Of a stretch of DNA of 64,000 bases, positions 8,502 to 17,728 are shown piece by piece. Source of the stretch: Mesotoga prima MesG1.Ag.4.2 (GTDB lineage Bacteria > Thermotogota > Thermotogae > Petrotogales > Kosmotogaceae); the NCBI RefSeq assembly GCF_000147715.2, contig NC_017934.1, positions 620,001 through 684,000 on the forward strand. The letters run 5' to 3'. How positions within the stretch are numbered: position 1 is the stretch's first letter; every line of letters begins with the position of its first letter. Position numbers and translations under genes: made by a program. Under the pieces are notes generated by a model, which made no database searches, had not been told where the DNA came from, and saw only the letters and a program-made list of their open reading frames with translations.

Positions 8502-9017
8502 TCAGCGATACCTTTCAACTGAAAACCTGAAAATACTGTAATCTTCCGATTCCCTTATGCCGGCTTTCCGTAAGGCTATCGATAGCTGCTTTTGAATCGT
8601 GTCTACACCTTCAAGATCGGGAAGCAGGACTCCTTTTCTGTAACCCAGAGAAACAATGACGCCATATTTCTTAGGATCAAGTCCAGAAAGTGTGGTTCTT
8701 TCTGGAGGGCTAAGAATATCGACGGAAACATCTATGTCAGCTAGTTCGCTCGCCTCTACAGGAGGGAATCGAGGGTCTTTTGTAGATGCGGAGATAGCAT
8801 TCTGGATTATTTCAAGAGCAACATTTTCCTGCAAAGGGTATATCGTTCCTATGCAACCTCTAAGCGAGCCGTTTGATGTATGGAGAGAAACGAAACAACC
8901 TGCTCTCTTAGACAGGAACTCTTCAGAAACCCAGTCAGGGGTTCCAATTAAAACACCATGGCGAATAAACTCCTCCATAGCGCATCTTGCAATCCTCACC
9001 GGCTCAGAATAATACAA
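8502..9017 (-). CDS. amrA: AmmeMemoRadiSam system protein A (AMMECR1 domain)
   Basis: 171 residues. The AMMECR1 signature LRGCIGTIYPLQENVALEII lies near residues 52-71, with DPRFPPV and LGYRKGVLLPDLEGVDT further on. The family's biochemical function is unknown. In prokaryotes it travels with a radical SAM enzyme, encoded immediately downstream here, and with a Memo-like protein B, which is not in this window. The start is a TTG with GAGGCG about 6 bases upstream. It follows the phosphofructokinase gene by 9 bases. Confidence 0.88.
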   Translation of the reverse strand: MYYSEPVRIARCAMEEFIRHGVLIGTPDWVSEEFLSKRAGCFVSLHTSNGSLRGCIGTIYPLQENVALEIIQNAISASTKDPRFPPVEASELADIDVSVDILSPPERTTLSGLDPKKYGVIVSLGYRKGVLLPDLEGVDTIQKQLSIALRKAGIRESEDYSIFRFSVERYR

Positions 9018-9026
9018 CTTAACGCC

Positions 9027-10049
9027 TCAATCGAAGAAGATCTGGGACAGTTTGTAATACTCAAAGGGAACTAACTTCTTTGTAGCTATTCCATATTCAA
9101 GGGGAATAGAGATGATATCATTGCCTTTAAGTGCAACCATTCTGCCAAAATCGCCTTTCATGACAAGCTCCATTGCGTGAACTCCGTATCTTGTGCCCAG
9201 AATTCTGTCAAATGCCGTGGGGGTTCCACCTCTCAGAAGGTGCCCCAGAACAACGGATCTAGTATCATAACCCGTTCTCTCAGAGATAATATTCGCCATA
9301 TAATGGGCAATCCCTCCCAGTTTTATATGACCAAAGGCGTCGATCTTGCTTTCATCGCCAACAACATTTTCCAATTCAGTTGGTTTGAAGCCCTCTGCAA
9401 CTGCGATAATCATGTATCCGAATCTATCCATTCGCTTCTTGACATAGGTTAGGATTTCATCTATTGTCATTGGGTATTCAGGAATAAGGATTAGATGTGC
9501 GCCGGCAGCCATGCCAGCTTCCAAAGTCACCCAACCAGCTTCTCTCCCCATTAATTCAACGATAATGATCCGTCCATGTGACTTTGCAGTAGAGTGCAAT
9601 CTGTCAATCGCGTCCGCCCCAACATTTACCGCAGTTTGATAACCAAAAGTATAATCGGTGTTGGCAACATCGTTGTCAATGGTCTTTGGGACTCCAATTG
9701 CTTTGTATCCCATGGATGAGAGTCTTGCAGCCACGGTCAAAGTATCGTCGCCTCCGATTCCTATAATCACATCAAGACCGAGTTTCTTGATGTTTTCCTC
9801 CATTTTTATTCTCATATCTTCCGATTTAAAAGGATTTGTTCTAGATGTTCCAAGGATTGTACCTCCGAGAATGTGAATACCTTCAACATCGTTATCGGTG
9901 AGTTTCATACTCTCACCAACAACCAATCCCTTCCAACCGTGCATCAAACCGATAATTTCCACGTTTTCCGGAGCAGATTTCACGATGCCTCTAATAACTG
10001 CATTCAAACCAGGACAGTCCCCGCCGCCCGTCAATATTCCAATTCGCAT
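9027..10049 (-). CDS. 6-phosphofructokinase, probably pyrophosphate-dependent
   Basis: About 340 residues from the ATG at 10049 (MRIGILTGGGDCPGLNAVIR). The open frame runs seven codons further to 10070, but MRIGIL is the usual start. The glycine-rich site reads IGIGGDDTL with Asp after GGD, and the catalytic loop reads PKTIDNDV with Lys. In the PFKA superfamily, GGDD together with PKTIDND marks PPi-dependent enzymes, whereas ATP enzymes have GGDG and PGTIDND. The enzyme phosphorylates fructose 6-phosphate in glycolysis. It is the first gene of the long minus-strand run and is divergent from rnr. Confidence 0.88.
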   Translation of the reverse strand: MRIGILTGGGDCPGLNAVIRGIVKSAPENVEIIGLMHGWKGLVVGESMKLTDNDVEGIHILGGTILGTSRTNPFKSEDMRIKMEENIKKLGLDVIIGIGGDDTLTVAARLSSMGYKAIGVPKTIDNDVANTDYTFGYQTAVNVGADAIDRLHSTAKSHGRIIIVELMGREAGWVTLEAGMAAGAHLILIPEYPMTIDEILTYVKKRMDRFGYMIIAVAEGFKPTELENVVGDESKIDAFGHIKLGGIAHYMANIISERTGYDTRSVVLGHLLRGGTPTAFDRILGTRYGVHAMELVMKGDFGRMVALKGNDIISIPLEYGIATKKLVPFEYYKLSQIFFD

Positions 10050-10079
10050 TACCGACCTCCTGTAAGCCATAAATGGTTA

Positions 10080-10105
10080 TAATACATACACTGTATAATT
10101 ATAAC
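10080..10105. promoter_or_regulatory. AT-rich divergent promoter region between pfk and rnr
   Basis: The roughly 100-base space between the divergently transcribed phosphofructokinase and RNase R genes contains TATAAT at 10094-10099 on the plus strand within TGTATAATTATAAC, which also reads TATAATTATA on the minus strand. No convincing TTGACA box accompanies either. It is placed here as the likely bidirectional promoter core from position and composition only. Confidence 0.35.
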
Positions 10106-10150
10106 ATGAAGAGTCCTAAAATTGTCTGATGACAGAGAGGAAAGAGGCTT

Positions 10151-12364
10151 ATGAAGCTAAGTTTGAAAGCATTGAAAGAAGAAATGACCTCCAAGGATTA
10201 TTCACCTACGACAATGAGAGGTCTCATAGTGAAGCTCGGCCTAACTGATCGGGAGGATAGGGCGTTGCTCAAGAAGTATCTCGAAGAATTGACCGATTCT
10301 GGCGAGATTATAAAGGATTTAAAAGGAAGGTACATTGTTCCTGGTGAAAAGACTATAGTTGGTACTATTGAATTCGCAAGAAGAGGGACGGGAGCTTATA
10401 TAAGCGTTGAAGACGAAGAGGATGTTTTTGTCGCTCCCGAAGACAGTGGTTTTTCCATTCATGGAGATACTGTTCTTGTGGAAATAACGGGAAGATATCG
10501 AGAAATTAGAAAGGGGAAGGTCATCAAAGTAATCAGTAGGAATAAAAAGAAAGTAGTCGGTACATTCAAGACCAGGGGCATCATGGCTTTTGTCGTCGCT
10601 GATGATATGAGGATAAAGACTGACTTCTATATCCCTCCCGAAGGATTCAATGGAGCCAAACCCGACGAAAAGGTTCTAATCAAGATCACCAGATATCCTT
10701 CCCCGGGGAGGAATCCTGAAGGTGTCGTAGAAAAGGTTATTGGTGACGTGTTCAGTCCCGAAGCAGATTTGATGACAGTTATTTACAGACAAGACCTTCC
10801 AGAACCGGGTTACTTTCCTGAGCAGGTGAGAAAACAAGCAGCCAGGGTTGCAAAGAGCATTGATCTTCAAGAAGTTAGAAAAAGAGAAGACCTTCGAAAT
10901 GAATTGGTTTTCACAATAGACGGTGATGATGCAAAAGATTTCGATGATGCAATATCGATAAGAAAGAGCAGAGAAGGAAATTACATTCTTGGTGTACACA
11001 TTGCGGATGTGTCGCATTATGTACGAGAGGGGACTCAGCTAGACCTGGAAGCTTATTCTAGAGGGACTTCTGTTTATTTGCTCGATACGGTTATTCCGAT
11101 GCTGCCATTTGAACTTTCAAATGATATATGTTCTCTTAAACCTGAAGAGGACAGACTTACTCTTTCGCTGCTGCTGGAGATTGACCCTGTTGGACGTGTG
11201 GTTTCCTCGTCAGTGAAGAATTCCGTTATTAACTCTAAGAAGAGACTAACATATTCAGAGGTTAACGATTTCCTAAATGGTGAAGCATCTTCAGATATTT
11301 CGGAGAAATTGAGACCAGTTTCTGAGAGTCTCAAATTGTCGCACGAATTGGCTCAGAAGATACGGGACATCCGTAAGAAGCGGGGATCAGTTATGGATAT
11401 TTCATCTAGAGAGGTTAAGATCATCTTTGACGAGAAAGGCAGGGTAACTGATATTCTGCCACAGAGTAGAGGAATATCCGAATGGATAATCGAGGAGTTC
11501 ATGATACTTGCAAATGAGACTGTTGCTGAGATATTTAACAATCAGGGGTTACCGTTTGTGTACAGAATTCACGATAAACCAGATCCAGAATCAATGATGC
11601 AACTAAAAAATTATCTGGAAGCACTTGGATTGAAAGTCAAGATTCCGAGAAACGTTCATCCTAAGGCTCTTCAGCAAATACTTGAGAAGTCTAAAGATCA
11701 CCCCCTCCACTCCTCCATAGAAAGAGTTCTAGTGAGAGGAATGAAGCGAGCTGTCTATTCTGACAGAAATATCGGTCACTTTGGACTGGCATCTGAAGCA
11801 TACACTCACTTCACTTCTCCAATCAGAAGGTACCCGGATCTTGTTGTTCACAGGCTGTTAAAAGATTTGATCAAGAATGCCGGGGCTGATCTTAAGAACC
11901 ATTCAAAGAATCTGGAGGAAAGTCTTTCCAAAATTGCCTCGTGGGCATCGAAGAGAGAGAGAATTGCAAACGAAGCGGAGTGGGATCTTGTGGACATGAA
12001 AAAGGTGGAGTACATCTCCAACCATGTGGGTGATTCTTTTGAAGGTGTTATCACGGGTGTAACAAAATTTGGAATCTTTGTGGAGTTGACCGAAAAAATG
12101 ATTTCTGGTCTAGTCCACATTTCAACACTGGATGACTATTATGACTTCATTGAGGACCAGAATATTCTTGTGGGAAGAAGGAGCAAGCGGGTATTTAGGA
12201 TCGGAGATCAGCTTGAGGTGAAGGTTGTAAGAGCAGACAAGACAACCATGGAAATCGATTTCATTATTGTCAATGATAACGGAAAGACGACCAGGAGAAG
12301 TAAGCGCTCCTCTCCCGATAAGTCGAAGGGAAAAAACTCAAGGAGCCATAAGAAATCACGTTGA
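10151..12364 (+). CDS. rnr: Ribonuclease R
   Basis: 737 residues, usual length. Order of parts: N-terminal winged-helix segment (1-60), cold-shock OB folds (about 65-215), RNB exonuclease domain with DGDDAKDFDDAISI near residue 257 (metal-binding Asp cluster) and SPIRRYPDLVVHR near 558, S1 domain near 625-705 (FEGVITGVTKFGIFVEL), then a Lys/Arg/Ser-rich tail. It degrades RNA 3'-5', including structured RNA. GAGAGGAAAGAGG precedes the ATG. The next 246 bases to the TPR gene hold no further gene that I can support. Confidence 0.95.
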   Translation: MKLSLKALKEEMTSKDYSPTTMRGLIVKLGLTDREDRALLKKYLEELTDSGEIIKDLKGRYIVPGEKTIVGTIEFARRGTGAYISVEDEEDVFVAPEDSGFSIHGDTVLVEITGRYREIRKGKVIKVISRNKKKVVGTFKTRGIMAFVVADDMRIKTDFYIPPEGFNGAKPDEKVLIKITRYPSPGRNPEGVVEKVIGDVFSPEADLMTVIYRQDLPEPGYFPEQVRKQAARVAKSIDLQEVRKREDLRNELVFTIDGDDAKDFDDAISIRKSREGNYILGVHIADVSHYVREGTQLDLEAYSRGTSVYLLDTVIPMLPFELSNDICSLKPEEDRLTLSLLLEIDPVGRVVSSSVKNSVINSKKRLTYSEVNDFLNGEASSDISEKLRPVSESLKLSHELAQKIRDIRKKRGSVMDISSREVKIIFDEKGRVTDILPQSRGISEWIIEEFMILANETVAEIFNNQGLPFVYRIHDKPDPESMMQLKNYLEALGLKVKIPRNVHPKALQQILEKSKDHPLHSSIERVLVRGMKRAVYSDRNIGHFGLASEAYTHFTSPIRRYPDLVVHRLLKDLIKNAGADLKNHSKNLEESLSKIASWASKRERIANEAEWDLVDMKKVEYISNHVGDSFEGVITGVTKFGIFVELTEKMISGLVHISTLDDYYDFIEDQNILVGRRSKRVFRIGDQLEVKVVRADKTTMEIDFIIVNDNGKTTRRSKRSSPDKSKGKNSRSHKKSR

Positions 12365-12610
12365 CAAGCTATCAAGCTCTTAATAATTAGTTGCCTTATG
12401 TAAGAAGCGCAGTGCACCGGTATTTTGAAGTCCTTCATGGTAAAGTGATTTTGGTTTTCTACCTGGAATGGTCTCTGTTCATTCTGATCTCGGCAGACCT
12501 CATTCATGGTGAAACAAGAATAGAAAGATTCACCAATCTTAGGTAAAATTACTTCTTCGGCGAGCAAACATGGTATATTTTTTACAAGTCACTCTGAGAA
12601 GAGGTGCTAT

Positions 12611-13681
12611 ATGGAGATTATTCGCCTCAAGAAAGACAAGAAGAGCTTTGATATCACGGACACACTACCATTTGCGATCGCAATCCTCGATGAGGTTTAC
12701 GATGGTGATATAAACGTTGCGATACATGATTTGAAGTCTACTAAAATTGGGAAGGATCTTCTGACAATAGGTGGTTTAGCGGAAACTTTCGACAATGTTG
12801 TAACTCCCGAAAACTACGCTCCCATAGAATACGAGGAATTCAATGATTACTTGAAAGAGACAGGTCTCTCTGTGGCTTCTTTTACTAGAGGTACATTTTC
12901 GGGGTTTCAGGACAAAATACTCTCTATAGCTGATCGGGGTGACTATGAAAGCGCCCAGAAGTTTCTTGATTTGCTCATGGATGCAAATGTTGACAAAGCG
13001 ACGGTTTGTGAGCTGAAAGGCTCTATTTTTCTAGAGTCAGGTGATGAAGAAGAGGGAATTAAATGGCTTCAAAATGCTCTAAAGATAGATTCTTCACTTG
13101 TTACAGCGTATTCATTTCTTGGTCAGACATTCTATAACAGAGGTGATTTTGATAGTGCGGCAGATTGTTGGCAAAGGGAGATTGCAGCTTCTCCCGATCA
13201 CCTTGTCACCTACTTCATGTTAACTGATGCCTATATTAATGCCGGTCGAATGGATGAAGCTCTGAATGTTCTCAAAGACCTTTCGAAAAGAGATCCAGAC
13301 AGTATTCTTACAAAGGTGGAAATGGCCGAACTTTACGAAAAGATGGGAAACATAGAGATGCGGAGAATTGTTGAAGATGAGGTGCTTAAAACAAAACCGG
13401 TTTACATAAATGATGTGGAACCTTGGGCAAAAATCCAGTTTAAGCACTCAAATTACGACGTTGTGGAAGAAGTGGCGACAAATTTTCTCAAGGAAAACCC
13501 CGATAGGCCAGAGCTTAAGATGCTGCTAGTCGTTTCTCATATGAAGAAAGGGCAGTGCGATGAGGCAAAGAGACTCCTTAAAGAATTCGAAAATGAGCAG
13601 GTTTGGTACTTCTATGGGAAGAAAGAGCTATTCGATGAATACCTCACTGAAGAAGAGAGAAAACAGTGTGGGATTACATAG
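12611..13681 (+). CDS. Tetratricopeptide-repeat protein
   Basis: 356 residues, soluble. The first 110 residues (KKDKKSFDITDTLPFAIAIL onward) do not match a family I recognise. From about residue 115 there are TPR-type helices, clearest at SLVTAYSFLGQTFYNRGDFD, LVTYFMLTDAYINAGRMDEA and SILTKVEMAELYEKMGN. It probably acts as a protein-protein scaffold, partner unknown. AGAGGTG precedes the ATG. The last 16 bases overlap the prepilin peptidase gene, suggesting coupled expression and perhaps a role related to type IV pili or secretion, which is inference from context only. Confidence 0.75.
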   Translation: MEIIRLKKDKKSFDITDTLPFAIAILDEVYDGDINVAIHDLKSTKIGKDLLTIGGLAETFDNVVTPENYAPIEYEEFNDYLKETGLSVASFTRGTFSGFQDKILSIADRGDYESAQKFLDLLMDANVDKATVCELKGSIFLESGDEEEGIKWLQNALKIDSSLVTAYSFLGQTFYNRGDFDSAADCWQREIAASPDHLVTYFMLTDAYINAGRMDEALNVLKDLSKRDPDSILTKVEMAELYEKMGNIEMRRIVEDEVLKTKPVYINDVEPWAKIQFKHSNYDVVEEVATNFLKENPDRPELKMLLVVSHMKKGQCDEAKRLLKEFENEQVWYFYGKKELFDEYLTEEERKQCGIT

Positions 13682-14436
13682 TTCTTAGAGTCTCTCTCTT
13701 CTTCATTTTTGGGCTGATATTTGGAAGCTTTTCAAATGCTTTGATATTTCGTATTCCTTCAAAAGAATACTCAATGACCAGACCTCGAAGAAGTATTTGT
13801 CCAAAATGCAAACACCAGCTATCATGGAAGGACAATATTCCTTTGATAAGCTACATCTTTCTGGGAGGCAAATGTAGATATTGTGGGGAACCCATTGCTG
13901 CAAGGTATCCCGTCGTTGAGTTACTTACTGCACTGTTGTTCTCATTGAATTCAGTTGTCTTTTCTCTGTTTGGAGCAATTTCAATGTCAGTTTTGACTAT
14001 GGGATTGATTGTCTCTTCTTTTATCGATCTTGAGCACTACATGATTCCAGACTTCGGCGTGATTCTTGTGGCTGCTGGCGGCTTCGCCTGGTCAACTGTT
14101 GAGGGTCGATTCCCTGCAAATTTACTTCATGCTCTTCTCGTTACTGGGGCGATGGTTGCATTTTTCTTCATAGCAAACCTTGTAAGGAAAGACAGTTTTG
14201 GTTTTGGCGACGTAGAATTGCTTGCAGCACTTTCTCTGGCATCTGGCATTATAGGTTCTTTATATACGATCATGGTAGCTTCTTTTGCAGCGCTAATTGT
14301 CTATGCAATAAATGCTGCCGCAAAAGGCAGAAAATTTGATCGACGAGCTCAGCTTCCTTTCGGCCCTTTCATTGCAGTCGGCGGGTATACGACAATCCTT
14401 TTTCTGGATTTTATCGAGGCGCTGTATAGAGTATGA
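13666..14436 (+). CDS. pilD: Type IV prepilin peptidase / methyltransferase
   Basis: 256 residues, polytopic membrane protein. The N-terminal FGLIFGSFSNALIFRIP, the zinc tetracysteine region CPKCKHQLSW...CRYCGEPIAARYPVVEL (residues 45-85), and the aspartic protease residues in SSFIDLEHYMIPD and GFGDVELLAAL are all present. It cleaves and N-methylates type IV pilin-like proteins at the inner membrane. Both catalytic Asp and all four Cys are intact. It begins at a GTG inside the TPR gene and ends in an ATGA overlap with the RNase H gene. No pilin or assembly genes lie nearby. Confidence 0.93.
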   Translation: MWDYIVLRVSLFFIFGLIFGSFSNALIFRIPSKEYSMTRPRRSICPKCKHQLSWKDNIPLISYIFLGGKCRYCGEPIAARYPVVELLTALLFSLNSVVFSLFGAISMSVLTMGLIVSSFIDLEHYMIPDFGVILVAAGGFAWSTVEGRFPANLLHALLVTGAMVAFFFIANLVRKDSFGFGDVELLAALSLASGIIGSLYTIMVASFAALIVYAINAAAKGRKFDRRAQLPFGPFIAVGGYTTILFLDFIEALYRV

Positions 14437-15095
14437 CTTTGAATGACTGGACGCTTGCTTTGAAAGAAACCGGTTACGAATTCGCGAGATTCCTCAAGAA
14501 AAGAGGCCTTTGCTGTTCTGTCACTGTCATCAGTGAGTACTGCGTTGAACTTTCAAACAGTGTAGTGCTCAGGCTTTATACGAACCGTAAAGGAAACAAG
14601 AGAATGGTTTTGCCTTCATTTCTCTCCGAAGAGAAGAGCGAATGGCTCCTGTTTAGATGGGAGGAATTCAACGGAAGAAATTATGATGGAGTTCACCTCT
14701 TCGTAGATGGTAGTTTCATGGACAATAAGGTAGGATATGGAGTATTGGTAATCACAGAAAATCAAATTGAGAAAAGAATCAACGGGTGTTTAAGAGAGAA
14801 TCTCGAAATGAAAAACGTTACAGGTGAAATCGAAGGCGTGATTAGGGCGCTGGAATACTGTATGCGAAAGGGATATAGAAAAGCTACTATTCACTATGAC
14901 TACATGGGACTAAGAAGTTGGGCGGAGGGGGAGTGGAAAGCGAAGAACAAATTAACGAGAAAGTACGTTGAACGGCTCAAGCAGTTCTCCTCCCAGATCG
15001 ATATTGAATGGGTAAAAGCAAGATCACATATTGGAGAGACATTCAACGAGATTGCGGATAAACTTGCAAAAAAAGCAGTTGAAGATTGTGGATAG
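14433..15095 (+). CDS. Ribonuclease H domain protein with an unusual N-terminal half
   Basis: 220 residues. The C-terminal 130 residues are RNase HI: VHLFVDGSFMDNKVGYGVLV (first catalytic Asp), EIEGVIRALEYCM (Glu), ATIHYDYMGLRSWAEGEW (Asp) and KARSHIGETFNEIADKLAKKA (His and final Asp). The first 85 residues (WTLALKETGYEFARFLKKRG and following) do not show the canonical hybrid-binding motif and are of unknown fold. It should cut RNA in RNA-DNA hybrids. ATGA overlap with pilD. Confidence 0.85.
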   Translation: MTLNDWTLALKETGYEFARFLKKRGLCCSVTVISEYCVELSNSVVLRLYTNRKGNKRMVLPSFLSEEKSEWLLFRWEEFNGRNYDGVHLFVDGSFMDNKVGYGVLVITENQIEKRINGCLRENLEMKNVTGEIEGVIRALEYCMRKGYRKATIHYDYMGLRSWAEGEWKAKNKLTRKYVERLKQFSSQIDIEWVKARSHIGETFNEIADKLAKKAVEDCG

Positions 15096-15305
15096 AATCT
15101 TTTGAGGATGGAATGCTGATCGATTTTTTCTGGCAACTTGGTCAACTTGGAGGAATAAATAGAAAAATGCTCTCGATCCTTCATTGTTTATTTCCTTAAT
15201 GCCAATATTTGGTCATTCAGTAAACCAGCCAGTGGTGTTTCAGGGTTTTCTACTTTTACCGAAAACTTCTTGCATTTTATAGAAAACTAAACAGGAGGGA
15301 TATCT

Positions 15306-16100
15306 TTGAAAGTTTTCATTAGTGCAGACATTGAGGGAACTGCAGGAATTGCGGACTGGAATGAAGCAAAAAAGGGTAATCAGGACTACGAGTATTTCAA
15401 GAAACAGATGACTGCAGAAGTAAAGGCAGCTGTTCAGGGTGCTCTTGAGGCTGGAGCCTCGGAAATAACTGTGAGGGATGCCCACGGGAGCGCAAGAAAC
15501 ATCGATCCCTCTCTTCTGCCGGAAGGAGTTCGAGTTCTCCGTGGGTGGGCTAGAGATCCTTTCATGATGATGCAAGGAATTGATTCTAGTTTTGGAGCCG
15601 TGGTGTTCACAGGATACCATTCACCCTCTGGAAAGGCTCGAAATCCTCTTTCTCATACTATGACGGGGGACATATACTACCTCAAGATCAACAACAAGCT
15701 TATTAGCGAATTTGAGCTAAACGCGATGTCGGCCTCTTATCATGGGGTACCGGTCGTTTTCATCAGCGGGGATGAGGGAATTGTACAAATCGCTAAGCAA
15801 AACGTACCTGGCATACAAACCGTGTCAACCAACATTGGCAGTGGTGCTTCAGTAGATTCAATTCATCCCGCTAAGGCAGTGAAGTTGATCGAGGAAGGTG
15901 TTTACAATGCTGTGAAGAACATCGGAGTTCAACCGGTATCAATTCCGGCTGAATTTGAGGTTGAAATTGCCTACATAGAACACACTTTAGCTCATAAGTT
16001 ATCTTTTTTCCCTGGGGTGACCAAGAAGGACGATCGTGTTCTCACTTTCAGAGATCAAGATTATTACGAAGTTCTTAGGAAGTTGCTCTTTCTTCTCTGA
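15306..16100 (+). CDS. M55 family D-aminopeptidase (DppA-like)
   Basis: 264 residues. The zinc ligands of family M55 are recognisable: Asp8 and Glu10 in ISADIEGTAG, His60 in RDAHGSAR, a histidine in GYHSPSG (residue 105) and a Glu in SEFELNAM. Related enzymes release D-amino acids from D-Ala-containing peptides and may take part in peptidoglycan recycling. The start is TTG at 15306, fixed by CAGGAGGG eight bases upstream and by the Asp8/Glu10 numbering matching the known family. There is no signal peptide, so it is cytoplasmic. Confidence 0.9.
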   Translation: MKVFISADIEGTAGIADWNEAKKGNQDYEYFKKQMTAEVKAAVQGALEAGASEITVRDAHGSARNIDPSLLPEGVRVLRGWARDPFMMMQGIDSSFGAVVFTGYHSPSGKARNPLSHTMTGDIYYLKINNKLISEFELNAMSASYHGVPVVFISGDEGIVQIAKQNVPGIQTVSTNIGSGASVDSIHPAKAVKLIEEGVYNAVKNIGVQPVSIPAEFEVEIAYIEHTLAHKLSFFPGVTKKDDRVLTFRDQDYYEVLRKLLFLL

Positions 16101-16142
16101 CAGACTCTTAAGGGTGGTGATGAGAGCTTAGCAACACCTCAG

Positions 16143-16736
16143 TCAGTGATGATCGCGAGTGGATTTCATTCGTATGCTGTCCTTTGTTGGATAGTTGGAA
16201 GGAAGATTGGTTTCAAATTCGAAACCGCATTCGGAGTATAGAGATAGTGCCTTTCTGTTCCATCGAGAGACGTCCAAAACGATTTCTGCATCCATTTCGA
16301 GTAGATGATTAAGGATCCTCCGTCCATATCCCTTGTTTCTGAAATCTTCGTGAACTGAGATTAGACCGAGGTATTTTTGCTCGGGGAAAATGCCCATCTC
16401 CATTGATCTTTGAAGAGTTCGAAATTCATGCAAGAGTCTAAACCCAAAGATACTAAAAGAAAAGTTGATCATGTCAACGTGTAAATGCGACAGTCTGTTC
16501 ATCTCCTCATGCGTGTAAAATGCATATATTGCGATTGGCCGATTGCCAATTTCGCAAACAGTAATGAATTCGAGATTTATCGCGCTGCCCATAATCAGAA
16601 GCCTTGATATGCCTGCCTGAGCTTTTGTTCCCAGTGCACGCTTGAAATGGGATGGGTCAGTATTGAAGACCAGATGCGCTACAAATTGCAAGTCGCTCGA
16701 CTCGGATTGTCTGTATTCAATCTTTTCCTTCTTCAC
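16143..16736 (-). CDS. GNAT family N-acetyltransferase
   Basis: 197 residues. The acetyl-CoA-binding motif A is visible as YLGLISVHEDFRNKGYGRRILNHLL near residues 120-145 (R-x2-G-x-G/R), followed by EIVLDVSRWNRKALSLYSECGFEFE, the usual motif B. The substrate cannot be inferred. It is a lone minus-strand gene convergent with the M55 peptidase and divergent from the degenerate GGDEF gene. Confidence 0.82.
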   Translation of the reverse strand: MKKEKIEYRQSESSDLQFVAHLVFNTDPSHFKRALGTKAQAGISRLLIMGSAINLEFITVCEIGNRPIAIYAFYTHEEMNRLSHLHVDMINFSFSIFGFRLLHEFRTLQRSMEMGIFPEQKYLGLISVHEDFRNKGYGRRILNHLLEMDAEIVLDVSRWNRKALSLYSECGFEFETNLPSNYPTKDSIRMKSTRDHH

Positions 16737-16831
16737 GGGTAAATTCTATACTCTAAAAAACGATTATTCAAAATCATAGTTGGCATGTATTTGCATATGA
16801 ATTGTCAGACATACAATATGCGAGGTGCGTC

Positions 16832-17728
16832 ATGAGAGCTGCAAAGAGAGGAATTGACGAAGGTTTGTACATTGCTCGAGCTCTTCTCGAAGGAAACGTC
16901 GAAGCGTGCGCAATTGTCTCTTCAGAAGGGAAGATCGTAGTTGCAAATTCAACATGGGAAAGGCTTGCCGCAGCTTGCTTCGATGAACTCAGTTTCTTGA
17001 GTGAAGAATTCGATATGAAACGATTTTCTGACATGCTCGACGAGGTTTGTGCGCTGAGGCTAAAGGAGTTTCTGTCTGGTAAGACTAAGCAAGTATCTTT
17101 CGCTCTTAATGATTTTGAGAATTCAAAGGGTTTACCATTTACGATAGTGATTTACAGTGTCGAGATTTCGGAAAGGCTTTGTTACTTCATTTCCTTGAGG
17201 GATAACAGTGAATCTACTGTTCTTAGAAACATTTTAAGAGATATTATTTACATCGATCCATTATCGGGATTCGGAAACGAAAGATCTTTAAATAGATTTC
17301 TCTCAAAGAAAATCTCCTCCTCGAAGGAAAATGGAGCTTGTTTTTCGATTGTTTGCACTATGTTGTCCAATTCCAAAGAGATAGCTGCAATGTTTGGAAA
17401 GAGGATACTAGATACCGTATTGCAAAGGCTTGGAAAGAGAATCACACTTCAGATAGAAGAAGGCAAGTCGTTTAGAATCATGGATGATGTGTATGTAACT
17501 GTACTGGATTGCAGCGATAGAAGTTGCGTTTCTAGAACTATGTCGGTTCTCACATCAGATTTGGAGAAACCAGTTGCCGTTTCAGATACTGATGTATCAC
17601 CTTCTGTCGTGAGTGGAATTTGCCAGTTCCCCATTGATGGAGAAAGATCTGAATCACTTCTCAGCAATTGCCTCACAGCGATTTTTACAGCTCAGAGAAA
17701 AGGCTTGAAGTGGGAATTTTACAACTGA
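16832..17728 (+). CDS. Degenerate GGDEF-type protein with an N-terminal PAS-like region
   Basis: 298 residues from the ATG at 16832, chosen for GAGGTG four bases upstream. The open frame extends to a TTG at 16802 without a ribosome site. Residues 15-135 are PAS-like (VEACAIVSSEGKIVVANSTWERL). The second half aligns by eye to a diguanylate cyclase: IDPLSGFGNERSLNRFL stands for D-x-LTGL-x-N-R-R, but the GGDEF loop is replaced by RIMDDVYVTVLD and metal-binding residues are missing. It is probably enzymatically dead and may bind nucleotide or act as a signalling scaffold. It converges with the propeller gene, abutting its stop. Confidence 0.65.
   Translation: MRAAKRGIDEGLYIARALLEGNVEACAIVSSEGKIVVANSTWERLAAACFDELSFLSEEFDMKRFSDMLDEVCALRLKEFLSGKTKQVSFALNDFENSKGLPFTIVIYSVEISERLCYFISLRDNSESTVLRNILRDIIYIDPLSGFGNERSLNRFLSKKISSSKENGACFSIVCTMLSNSKEIAAMFGKRILDTVLQRLGKRITLQIEEGKSFRIMDDVYVTVLDCSDRSCVSRTMSVLTSDLEKPVAVSDTDVSPSVVSGICQFPIDGERSESLLSNCLTAIFTAQRKGLKWEFYN

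Noticed and set aside
12208-12567. Minus-strand 119-codon frame after rnr
   Set aside because: Half of it is the shadow of the rnr 3' end, there is no ribosome site, and the residue pattern is not protein-like.
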